Origin: Haliclystus octoradiatus
Lineage: Eukaryota; Cnidaria; Staurozoa; Stauromedusae; Haliclystidae
Direction: 5' to 3'
Assembly: GCA_916610825.1 (NCBI GenBank)
Contig: OU744452.1
Coordinates: 16,393,103-16,457,102 of the forward strand
DNA: 64,000 nucleotides
Shown here: positions 1 to 11,400 of the stretch, in pieces
Layout of the letters: the number at the start of each line of letters is the position of its first letter
Numbering within the stretch: position 1 is the stretch's first letter
The notes under the pieces: model-generated
The model's database searches: none
The model's input: only the letters and a program-made list of their open reading frames with translations
Told to the model about the DNA's origin: nothing
Made by a program: the position numbers and the translations under genes

Positions 1-267
1 GAAATGATATTTCAAGCTGCCATTTGAAAAACTTTGAATTCCTCTTGATGTTTATCAGCAGTTTTATGAATTCAAAACATACTTTACATCTATTGTATTC
101 TATGCCCCCTCTCCCTGCACACAAGTTGTGTAACTTCGTCTACTCCATTGGCTCTTATCTAATCTCTATATGAGCATTGTACCAATGTACATGGATGGCT
201 CCTTAAAGTATACTCTTAAAGTTTGTGATTACTTTGACCTGAACTTGGTATTTTTTTATATTTCTAG

Positions 268-3082
268 ACTGGTGTTGATTTAGAAACTATTGATAAAATG
301 CCATTGCTGGAATGGCTTGCGAATAATTATAAAAGTTTTGGTTAGTATTTATTTAGTCAAATCAAATATTCATTTGAACATAAACTGTAACATTTTTTCG
401 TCTTAGCAAAGAAAGCTTTGACCAGGGACCAACAAATAGTGTCTTTTTCAAAAATCCAAATCTCTGGAAAATTGTCAACAATTTGATTTTCTGCAACCAG
501 AAACCTGCGGTAGTTGACGGTTTTGTCTGGTGTTTTGCCTTGACACCCTTACAGTAACTTTGTTTGGCATAATATTGTATGATTCTTATCATTCTTTTAA
601 AAGTTTTCTGATTGTTGAAATAAATATAACTTTAATCTCTTGCTTGAATGGTAGTGAAGTTTTATAGGCATGTATCTCTATTAGGTAACACTAATACAAT
701 ATATTTTTTCTGTCAAGACTAACAATTTTATTGCATTTTTTGTTCCAAAGGTGCTCATCTTGAAATTGTTACGGATAAATCACAAGAAGGTTCACAGTTT
801 TGTAGAGGATTTGGTGGTGTTGGGGGTAAGTTATTCTCAAATGACTCTATGTCTCTTAAATAATGCGAAAAATATTATTTTATCAGTATCAAATGTAATT
901 GAAAAATGTTGACTTCTGCATTGAATTACTGTACAGTGAGTGAAACCTGTATGTAACGGCCAGCTACAAGAGGTAGATAAATTGACCACTATAGACAGGT
1001 GGCCTTTATATACAGATTTGATTCAATAGAAAACACTATTTTAGACATTGAAAGAGTGAGGCTAGGGTTATATGGACGCACCGAACTCAATTCTAATTAG
1101 GTGCGACACCGAATTGTTTAAACTCGCATTTGGGGTTATACAGACGAACCGAATGTTGACGATCTTTAAAAACTGGCCAAAATGTCACGTGATAGGAAGT
1201 AGTTTTCTCAGAATTATACCGCATGGTTTGAAACCAGAGTGTTTTGTTTGCATTATTTTTCATTTTCAGCGATTTTTACGTTCTATTTTGCCTATCTATA
1301 GTTTGAAACTTGTATGATGTAGTAATCTCACAGGTTTGCAAGTATTTTTATGGGAGACAGTTTTTGTTCTATCAAGGCATATAGTACTCAGAGCAAATTA
1401 AATGCCAATTTCCATTATAATAACATATTATGATAAAAGCGACCCCAATTCTAGTGCTGATGCATCGTGATTGACTAAAATAAAACGTTTTTAAAATGTT
1501 TTAAATCATGATTTTGGAAAACATCAGCTTCCCTGTCAGCCATCTTTCAATCATATAAACAAGTCACCATAACAACATCCCAAAAGCGATGTTCTTTCTA
1601 TCGTATTGCCATGGAAACATCCTTTAAAATAATTTATGATTTGCACATCCCCCGGTTTATTGCCATGTAAGGTAGATATAGGAGCTCAGTCACGGCACCG
1701 TGAGTCGAATGTATTTAGTTCGGTGCGATGATAGCTCGCTCGTATAACGCGGCGATGAATTTAATTCATGGAGAAGAGCTCCGCATGTCAAGCCTTGACA
1801 TGCGGAGCTAGCTTGACGCACTTAATGTTTTTTGAGGAATGTTGATGAACCGAATGATGTTATACGAAGCGCGCTATCATGAGATTTAATTTGAATGAAT
1901 GAATCAATTGAGTTCGGTGCGTCCATATAACCCTAGCCTAAAGAAGCGAATATTTGCATATGATTAGCTTTTATTTGTTTTACTACACTTTCCAGATAGA
2001 TTCCAAAATTTTCAAAATTTTTCCAAAGTTTCAAGTGGATTTCAAACGGTGTTTTTAACAGACTTCTCGACCATTTTTCAAATGCAAAATATTTAAAACA
2101 ATTTGTTCTGAGTATCAAATCAAACTGAATGAAATTGACGTCTGGAATCATCATCATCAATTTATTTATTTTACCTCAAATTCTACATTCACAAAAAAAA
2201 TGCCGAAAAATAAAACGCTGTATAGAGGTGACCGTTATAACAGGTTTGACTGTACTAAGAAATTGAACTGAATTAACAACAAACAGTACTGTTTCTAGCC
2301 ATTTTGAATCTAGTAAATTTTTCGAGTATATCGTTAACAGCCAAATACCTTCGTAGTTTACACAACCCAACTACTTAAAATGTCACACAAAAATGATGAT
2401 CCCTCTTAATGAGCAGCTCAGCCCTCTTAATATTTGCCTTTCGTGTTTTCATCATATTTCTCTGAATTTACAAAATTATAGGAAAACAAAAAACTGGAAA
2501 CCACAAAGCTTGTGTGTTGCATTTCCTCAATAGTGTGCCAAGAAGGCATTGACTGCGAATAATGAAATGTAAATTGGATTTTGACAGGTTTACAATGGAA
2601 TTTGATTAAAACAAGAAAAGCAAAAGTATTTAGTGTAGTTTTATAAACACTTTCATATGAATTTCTTGGAGTTACTCGGAAAAACATGTCGTTTTAGATC
2701 TGTGGTGCTCGGTATTAATAAACCCTCTGAAAATTAAATCTTGAATACAGTGAAACCTGTATATAACGGCCAGCCAAGAGAGGTAGATAAATTGACCACT
2801 ATAGACAGGTGGCCTTTATATACAGGTTTGATTCAATAGAAAATACTATTTTATACATTGAAAGAGTGACCACTATAGACAGGTGGCCGCTGTATAGAGG
2901 TGACCGTTATAACAGGTTTGACTGTATTTTGGGTACCGGTATTAATTTTTTGTTGCTGATTGTTTTTGTGTGATTTTGTATTTGTAGGTATGCTGAGGTA
3001 TAAAGTTGATTTCCAATCAATGGAATATGATGGCGAGGAGGATTATCTTTACGACTTTGATGACGAAGAAGATGGATATTAA
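268..3082 (+). CDS. ETF1: Eukaryotic peptide chain release factor subunit 1 (eRF1), C-terminal part, 5' cut by window
   Basis: eRF1 recognises all three stop codons in the ribosomal A site and, with eRF3, triggers peptide release in the cytosol. Three exons are visible: 268-340, 751-825 and 2988-3082 (stop TAA 3080-3082). They have AG/GT borders and phases 1-1, and encode the last 80 residues. [29 protein letters not shown] and [15 protein letters not shown] match the C-terminal domain 3 that contacts eRF3. The tail is acidic ([17 protein letters not shown]), as in other animals. The N-terminal and middle domains, including the GGQ catalytic loop, lie left of the window; bases 1-267 read as intron. 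The 2.2-kb last intron holds two TACAGT-type MITE copies and a larger inverted-repeat element. Confidence 0.95.
932..2254 (+). mobile_element. TACAGT MITE copy 1, interrupted by a larger insertion
   Basis: The left end (932-1058) reads TACAGTGAGTGAAACC, then the family body (GGTAGATAAATTGACC, GACAGGTGGCC, GATTTGATTCAATAG). The body breaks off at 1058, and its right end (GCTGTATAGAGGTGACCG to GACTGTA) reappears at 2217-2254. The gap contains the 881-bp inverted-repeat element at 1059-1939 plus about 275 bp of unassigned AT-rich DNA. It lies in the last ETF1 intron. Confidence 0.75.
1059..1939. mobile_element. DNA transposon-like element with 34-bp terminal inverted repeats, inserted in a MITE
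   Basis: The ends are perfect 34-bp inverted repeats: AGGCTAGGGTTATATGGACG at 1059 and its complement ending at 1939. The interior has no long open frame, so the element is non-autonomous. It holds a 33-nt near-perfect palindrome at 1777-1809 (16-bp arms around one C). The insertion splits a TACAGT MITE copy, so this element is younger. No clear target duplication was found (AAAGA flanks both ends). Confidence 0.7.
2427..2716 (+). repeat. Partial copy of a dispersed foldback repeat (family of 54430-54897)
   Basis: The right part (AATTTCTTGGAGTTACTCGG, CGTTTTAGATCTGTGGTGCT) matches the right end of the 54430-54897 element with scattered differences. The left inverted end is not recognisable here. 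Confidence 0.45.
2746..2926 (+). mobile_element. TACAGT MITE copy 2, intact 181 bp
   Basis: This is a clean reference copy. It starts TACAGTGAAACCTGTATATA and ends AACAGGTTTGACTGTA; the two ends are imperfect inverted repeats of about 22 bp. Flanking TA on both sides fits a TA target site, as in Tc1/mariner/pogo-type elements. Two direct repeats of TGACCACTATAGACAGGTGG lie at 2793 and 2867, exactly 74 bp apart. It is non-coding and lies in the last ETF1 intron. Confidence 0.85.
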
Positions 3083-3576
3083 ATAAACAGCGAATTTTGA
3101 AAAAATATTACAATTGCTAATACAAAAGATTTCTTTAAAAATCATGAAAATACAGCGGAAAGGAAATGCATATACATTATGTCAATATAAAAAGAAAGAC
3201 AATAGCTCTAGAAACTAGCTATGAAATTTAATTGGTCATAACAACTTTATTTTAGATTAAATTATTGAAAAAATATCCCAGTCGTATTAGGATTTGCTAA
3301 CTATACAACGAAATATTTTAAAATCTATGTAATTCACAGAGTCTTGGTCCCATTCTTCCATCTGTTGGATATTATACTGACGCTAGCAAATAACATCAAT
3401 TTATGGATAATTTTTCTTTGAAATATGCTTTTGTATATTGCTAAATTAATTTAGCTCTCATGTCAAATCATATTATTTTCTGATTATGGCATGTTAATTC
3501 TAGCACATGATGCATTTGAAATTTACAACAATGTCCAGTTTTGTTGTTTGTTCATCTCTAGGCATTCTTAAATATA

Positions 3577-3582
3577 AATAAA
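3577..3582 (+). terminator. Candidate ETF1 polyadenylation signal
   Basis: AATAAA lies about 495 nt after the ETF1 stop codon. A second ATAAA-like string overlaps the stop itself and is too close to be used. The choice is inferred from position only. Confidence 0.4.
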
Positions 3583-5253
3583 AAGTGTTCACAAGGGACT
3601 CGATTATAATTATGAAAATTATAACCAAAATATTAATCATTCACAAATATCTTGATTAAGTCATGATTAAGTTGAATCCAAACTTTTCAAGGATATGGAA
3701 AAGCTAAAGTTCAACAAGACGACGGTTATCATCCTTCAGTCTAGTTAAACCCAGGCCAGAATCAGAAAAAGTATTTTTTTTTTCACAACAAGGAGGTATC
3801 CGACAGATAAATATTTGCTATTAATTCTTCCTATCAAGTTTTCGTTGATCTTATATTCAAGAATTTTTAAAAATTCAAATTATTTTGCAGAGTGAAAATT
3901 ATCAAAACAAAATAATTCAACAGACAACAATGAAAATAATATACAGTATTGCAATTTTGCTACAGTTGAACATTTAGTTTCCAGTAAATACCTCACAACA
4001 CGCCTTCATAAAGAAACAGTCTGACAGCAGCTTAGAACAGATTAATTGTAGAGTCATGAAATTCAATAATTATATAAAATAAAACAATAAATTAATGTGG
4101 CCTGAGTGAAAACCATATACTTTGCAGTTTCTTGGATTTATGTTGATGAATTTACTGCTTTTGAAATCTTTCATAGGCGTTATTTGTATCAAAAATGTTC
4201 GAGTGGAAAATATTAAACACAAGGGAAAATAGGACAGCAAACGAGGGACGTTCGAAAGCAGAACGATGCGCTCTGATTTCGCCCAAATTATGTCTTGTGA
4301 ACAATTTGAAGGAATATAAGAGAACACTATCAAATCAAAGCGAATAGATAAGTATTTGCCACCAAAAGTCTGCTTCGTTTTATAAAACTTTTATCAGCCG
4401 CTGTGTGGTAACTCTTTAATGAACATCGGGGTCATTTTATGTTTGTGAACTGTTCATGAACTCCTGAATTGTTTTCATTGAACTGTTGTGAAATTCACAG
4501 GGGTTCTTTTGAGGGTGATTCAGGGTAAATTTCTGGAAGAGTATATCGAAATCCAGAAGAAAATTGGTATTTTGTGATTTGTAGGCCAAATTATATAACA
4601 AATAATTACAAAGAAACTGTTTTAATGTTCTCAGGTATTGCTAACCCGAATTTCAGGCTAAACCTTTTTTGTCTGTTCCTAAACAGTGCTATGCAGCACC
4701 CCATACAAAATAGTACAACTGTTGAAGAGCCTCGAAATATTCATTAATCTTGTGGACAGTTCATGAACATTTTATTGACACTTCAAAACTAGTTTATGAA
4801 CGTTATATGACCTGTTTTTCATGATTTGTATTTTGGGAATTTTGATATTTAATGTTCATTGTAGTTCGCTGACATGTGCTACATCTCAAATTATTGCTTT
4901 CAGGTTGGTGGGAGACACTCAGTAAGGTAGAATAAACTTATCTATAGCTTGTTTAATAATTTAAGGCTTCATTCATGTCTCCCAACATATCATGCAATGA
5001 ACCCTTTATTACACAGATAGTTTTCATATATTTATGGGATTCTACTAATGAGTAATAAAAATGTTGGGCTGTCTTGTGAAAGGCGAAAAAGTAGTAAATA
5101 AACCTTCGCACATAAATTATGAGTTCTTTTATAATAATATTATTTTATACTGTTACACTGTTTCTACCATTTTATCTTTGTATGTTATAGCATTTGAAAT
5201 ACGTTATTTACCCTACTGTTCCAACTAACCATAAATTCTTCAAAAAAGCCTTT

Positions 5254-5259
5254 TTTATT
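5254..5259 (-). terminator. Candidate ARL3 polyadenylation signal
   Basis: TTTATT on the given strand is AATAAA on the ARL3 strand, about 225 nt after the ARL3 stop. Another lies at 5005-5010. Assignment is by position only. Confidence 0.35.
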
Positions 5260-5482
5260 AAGAATCTTGTTATTGGTATGTTGTCCTGTTGCTTCAATTA
5301 TATCCATAAAAACATCTTCAAGATATTATAATAGCGTCCATCCAATAAAAGATTTATCCATTTATAAATAAGACCAAAGCTTTCAAAAACAATATATTAT
5401 CTCTGACCGTTGGGATTTCGTATGATATATAAAGACATTAGGCAGTACCAACAGCTATCATCAACATTTCTCATATACTATT

Positions 5483-8400
5483 TCATTTTTTGTCTGGTTG
5501 AACTTTCTTCAGAACCCATTTGATACCAGCCTAATGTGGAAAAAGTATAAATAAAATCAAGATTTAATACATTTAAAATGAGTATAAATAAATATATAAA
5601 TAAATAAATAAATAATGCCATCAGGCTTTTATACATTTATGCAAATAAACAACAAACATCCTGCCTGTGTGAAAACAGTCCAGGAAAAACAGACCATCTA
5701 ATGTTTATGAACCAGTTCTCAAACTGTTTATAAGGTGTTCATGAACTATCCAAAAAAAAGTCTATGAAAAACAGACCATTTAACGTTCATGAATTAGTTC
5801 ACAAACTGTTCATATGGTGTTCATGAACTATCCGTAAAAAAGTCTATGAAAAACAGACCATCTAACGTTCATGAACTAGTTCACAAACTGTTTATAAGGT
5901 GTTCATGAACTATCCGTAAAAAAGTCTATGAAAAACAGACCATTTAACGCTCATGAATTAGTTCAAAAACTATTCATAAGGAGTTCATAAAAAGTCTATG
6001 AAAAACAGACCATTCAACGTTTATGAACTAGTTCACAAACTATTTATAAGGAGTTCATGAACTGTTCATGAAAAAGTCTATGAAAAACAGACCATTTAAC
6101 ATTTATGTGCTTGTTTATAAACTGTTTATATGGTGTTCATGAAATGTTCATGAAAAATTCCATAAAATCAGACCATATAACGTTCATGAACCATCATCAT
6201 CATCATTTACTCAGAAAACTTGATAATCTACAAGCTTTTTTCACATGGGGTATGTTGACGATTTAATACGGAATTGATTTGTCATAAGGAACAGATTTAC
6301 AACGGAACAAATTTGGATTACGGAACTTTATTTACCTATAATACCATAATCATAACAATACTATTTGCGTTGGAACATTTGACCTTATTATTTAAAGTAA
6401 ACATTTAATGTGCTTAGATTTTATAACCATAGTTGTGTAAGAAACTTATAAGAATAAAAGTGTAGGAAGCTATTGAATAATGTTTAAGTTATACCCCGCA
6501 AACATAACCCGATAATAATATTTGAATAGCTTAATTTAGCCTCTGTATTTCCTATAAATACCGTTGCAATTTACAAATAAGATGAGATAAGCTAGAGGCT
6601 TAATAAGAACATATGTATTAATTCAAGATTAAAGATTATACATTGCATACGCATCTCCCGAAGCGGCGCTGCCCTTCGATGTTATAAGTAAACCAATAAA
6701 GAATATAATCAAAGACATACTTCTGGTGTATTTGGTGAGTCAAGTTGTTCATATTACTTGCTGTTGTCTTGATAGTCCAAGTAGTAAGCTATCGTCGGTA
6801 CACATAAGTTTTAAGTTCCTGATAGAGTTGGCATTAGCGGGTTCAAGTAGAGTCCGGCCCCATTGTTTTAAGACAAACTCCATCAGGGTATATAGTTCAT
6901 GAAGTGTTTATAAGGTGTTCATGGTATTTTCTCTAAGGACTTAAATTGTAGTTATTACAAGGACAAATGAATAATACCTCTAATCCTTCTTTCGTTAGAG
7001 CAGAACAAGGTTGTGTTTGCCATGGACGATCTTTCAAAGAAATTAAATCCAATAAATTAATTATCTGAAAATAAAAAATAAGAAATTGTCATAAATCAAA
7101 ACAAAGCAATATGTGAACAAGTTTAGTTTTAACAAAGTTGACATGAACCTCGGCTACATTTTTAGAGCAAACTCAAAATCTTTATTCAATTGAATTTGGC
7201 GCATTGTGTTTATCAATTTTAAATTATTACATCGCAATTACTCAATTAGGAAATCTACATCGTATGTGATTCCAATGAAAGTCCATTCAATCTGTTTTGA
7301 CGATTTGAACGTGATCTGTAACAGTAAACATTTATGAACAATTCATGAATAATTCTTCAGCAGTTTACAAAAAATTTATAGTCTATTCATTGCAACTCCG
7401 AAGATGTATTATTACCCATTTTATTATATCATTTCTATTAGCATTTTATGAACTATTTGTGAATATTTATGTGATTTCTAAATATATCTATATTGTCAAT
7501 AGACCTGCCGGTAGTTATGTGAAGTATTGAATAACAGCTAAAAACGTATTACAGTATACAAGAGGTTCTTTATAATCAGGGTTGATTCAGTAGGATAATT
7601 AATGATTAGACCAGCCGCTTTATCAATTGATTATTCAATCACGTTGTTATTCAACCGGGACTGCGCATGCGATATCCATCGAGGTTGTCACCATCTCTAC
7701 AATTCGCAATGTCTGACGAGCTACGACATCAGAAAGGTCTCTGATGAGTTCCTTGGCAGGAACGAAACACGTGTCAGATCAGCCGCTTTATCAATCAAAT
7801 AATTAATGATGTTTGTATATTAGGCTACTGAATTTAACATACACACATTAAGCGTTCAACACTCTCATTGCTAACCGCTTCAAAGGAGGGCATGTAGTAG
7901 TATTGTTATTATATAGTAATATTTCTATCACTTCCTTATAATGTCACAGTACTAATATCGTCCATTCATTGTAACTCACGTAAATATCATTCTCTAGACA
8001 ATGTAATCTCATTCCTTGCTTGGTGCTTTAATGAACAACATCTAAACTCAATATGTTGTATTACTATGTCAATCCTGCCCCACACAAAATTCTCATGTCA
8101 TTACATTAACACTAATTAGAAGTAGATGTATAGTAGATAGAAATTGGCAATGTAAAAACGGGTTAGTTGAATTTTTATTGCGAATGAGCAAAGAAACCAT
8201 TTTTCTCAATATATTACCAGTAATTGTTACATTAATTAGGATGATGGAGGATATACAGATAATTCATAAACTCACATCGGCACATGAAGCAGCACCAACT
8301 AGATCTTGTTTATTAGCAAATATTAATACTGGTACACCAACTAATTTTTCTTCTTCTAATAAATCAGCTAATTCCTGTAATAAAAAACAAAGCACAAACC

Positions 8401-11400
8401 AGTCAAATTGATATCCTTGTAATCTGTTCTAACCTGTTGTGTCCCAGAAGACAATATATAAACTTTAAAGGTGTTCTGAATTAAAGATGATAATTATGAT
8501 AACACATTGCGTGGTAATGAAATCCAATTGGCCATACTGTAGTTTAGCAATTGATTTTTTTTTTTTCCATTTATATATTGTAAATCATATTTTTATTGTA
8601 TAATTATTTCTCTACAATGTAAATAGTCAGGACAGGATTTAGGCGTACAGTGAAACCTGTATATAACAGTCAGCTACGATAGGTAGATAAATTGACCACT
8701 ATAGACAGGTGGCGTCTTTATACAAAAGTAAAGTAATTTGGGCGGTGACGCCCTACCGAAGGCACCTGTATCACTCCTCTATTTCTAAGGAAGTGGCTCT
8801 TTTCGCTAAGAGCAATGATGTTAAACGCTCCTGAGATCTCAGTTGCGACACTGCAGATCAATCTCAACAGATTTCATGGCAGATAGGCCTTCATTGTCAA
8901 TGCGCAACGATGCGCCACAGCTACTCACAATGCAATTCCCTCTGGACCATTCCATCCGCCATCCTTAGATGGTACTCATTTGATGTTTTAGATAAAGTCA
9001 AGGCTGGGTTGACCTCAAGGGGATTTGAACCACAGTCGATCAGATATGATCCGATCTGAAGTTCGTTTGCTCTGCCAACTGAGCTAATCACCCCTTTATG
9101 CAGGTTTGATTCAAATAGAAAATACAATGTTAGACATTGCAACAGTGACCACTATAACAAGTTTGACTGTATGCACAATAAGTCTAAACCTAAAGCAACG
9201 GCCAAATGACTTTTTATTTTGACAACATTGGTAGGATTTTGCAGAATCCTACTGGAATGTCGGCGAAAAAAAAAATAGGTCATCTTCATCTTCATGTTCG
9301 CTGTTGTTGGCTGATGTTGGATTTTGAAGACGCCCAAAATTTCACCAGCATCGGTAGGATTTTACAAATACTCAATTGTTCTCAACGTAAACCTGGCCAA
9401 ATGATATTTTACTTTAGCCAACATTAATAGGATCTGTGGAATATGAGCCTTCTTCTGATTGTTCGACTCAGAAAACCTGATGATGTAGCTCGATTCAGGA
9501 TTGGCGGACTTGATTAACTAGTCACTAACCTTCAAAATATCATTGGTGTTGGCAAAAATGAAATAAAATAAATCTTACAGTATGTAGATGTTGGCCAAAT
9601 AAAAAGTCATCTGATCAGAGCTTAAAACACAAACTAAAATAGTGCATTTCCAATATTTTTTTTAAATCTACAAAATTAAAGTAGATAATTTCGATATAGA
9701 TATCAATAACCAAATTGTCTGAAACAGCTCACTAAATTATGGCTTGTGCCATGTGTTTGGCTGTCGGTTTTGCTGAAGTGTGGGTGAGAGTCACTCTTAC
9801 AATCTAAAAGATATAGCTTAGGCAATCATAGAAACATCCGTTGATCATCACATGCATTAATTATTGCAATACTCACAGCACCCGCTTCTTGCAATCGTTT
9901 TCTATCTGAGCTGTCAATAACATAAATCTAAAAAACAAACGAAAACAAATAAAAACACTGATCTCCACTGTAGTTATATTTGTTGACAGAAAAGAGTAGG
10001 CTAAATTATTAAACAATTAAAAATCCTTCTATTTCATGTTTTTCTTAGTAAATTATATTTATTTCTTAAGTAGAAAAGTTATCCCAAAGGTGTGGGCATA
10101 GCTGACTTGCCATTCCAACTGTTGTTCCGAGTTTGGAAAATAATGAATGATCAAAAATGGGGTATATTGCAACATTTAATATCTCCGCTTATGCGTGGCC
10201 AAATTAAAAAATCTTTTTCATCATTCTTCATCATTTAGCTTCAGTTACTCCAATTTGTGTTAAATTTTTTCGTGTCATGTGCACTTTAAGAGTACTTGTA
10301 AATTGTAAATGTAATAGACATTATATTATATTACAATTGGGCTATTTAACATTCATGAACAGTTCAAGGACACCTTATAAACAGTATATGAACAGTTCAT
10401 GAAAATTGGGGCTATTTAACGTTAATGGGGCTATGAACTCTTGAACTGTTCTTTACAGGGGTTATACGTTGTTATTGTAACATTATATTATAAGAATAGT
10501 TTGCTAACTAATTCGAGAGCATTATGCCAATAATAAAGTTGAATATGCAAGATAAAAAGCAAACATATTTGTCAAAACTTACAAGAACATCTGTATTTTC
10601 AAAGTAATTTTTCCAATATGACCGAATTCTTCGCTGTCCTAAAGTTAAGATACCATGAATTGAAAATTACACTAGTATCGGGTTGGTTTATACTGGTAAT
10701 ACCATACAAATAAAAGTTACATGTCAATAACTATATGCTAAGTTTGTTCAACCATTTTTTGATCTGTTCTACCGACAACAGCAAATATGCTACACTACTT
10801 TGCTTTCATACAAATAGCAATGGTAATACTGCAACACTGCCTTAAAGTATAGCCTAGGTTATTAATAAAGAAAAGTGGGGGAATGGTCTCAAGAATACCC
10901 AATGAAGTTTCCATTCATAAAAAAGACTGTTGCATAGTCTTTAATGAAGTGGAACAGATCTATCTTTTATTGTAGGTTTGCAGTTACAACACTAGGCCTA
11001 TCACTATTGAGCCAGTTCCTATCAATATCCAATATATTCAGCGGATGACATAGTTTGACCAAAGACTGGATCAGATGGCATCAGGTTTATCAGCAGTTTC
11101 ATTAATCAAATTTTATCTTATAAGCTGTATGGAGGCTCGTCTCCGTCACAGACCAAATTCATTTACAACCAGGGGTCATTTGACGTTCATGAACTGTTTA
11201 TGAACTCCTGAACTGTTTTTTGCAGGGGCAATATTACCAATTTTAAAAATTACAGATCTATTCTCTCGTAAATAAATTTGTCTTTAACATGTTCTACATG
11301 TAGGCTAGTTTGTGTCTTTCTCTCAGTAGCCTATCCCAGAGCCATCTATTTACAAGAGTTGGGACACGCTCTCATGAGCCGCTATCGTCTCCAATTGGAC

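Larger units (their letters stand above)
3083..5482. other. Convergent intergenic region between ETF1 and ARL3
   Basis: This AT-rich stretch holds the 3' UTRs of ETF1 (+) and ARL3 (-), which converge. TTCATGAAC-type repeat pieces occur at about 4430-4510 and 4740-4830. I see no coding region here; the short frames have no family resemblance. Confidence 0.6.

Noticed and set aside
9021-9093. Functional tRNA gene
   Set aside because: Box A and box B are present, but the anticodon arm does not fold cleanly and the sequence continues as a SINE body. The same holds at 36555 and 57320-57388.
8921-9142. Shared peptide ([15 protein letters not shown], [10 protein letters not shown]) also present at 36555-36806
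   Set aside because: The resemblance comes from two copies of the same tRNA-derived SINE; box A and box B lie inside the 'coding' part.
9206-9427. Frames with [10 protein letters not shown]-type repeats (also 11774-11995)
   Set aside because: They are translations of the GGCCAAATGACTTTTT foldback repeats.
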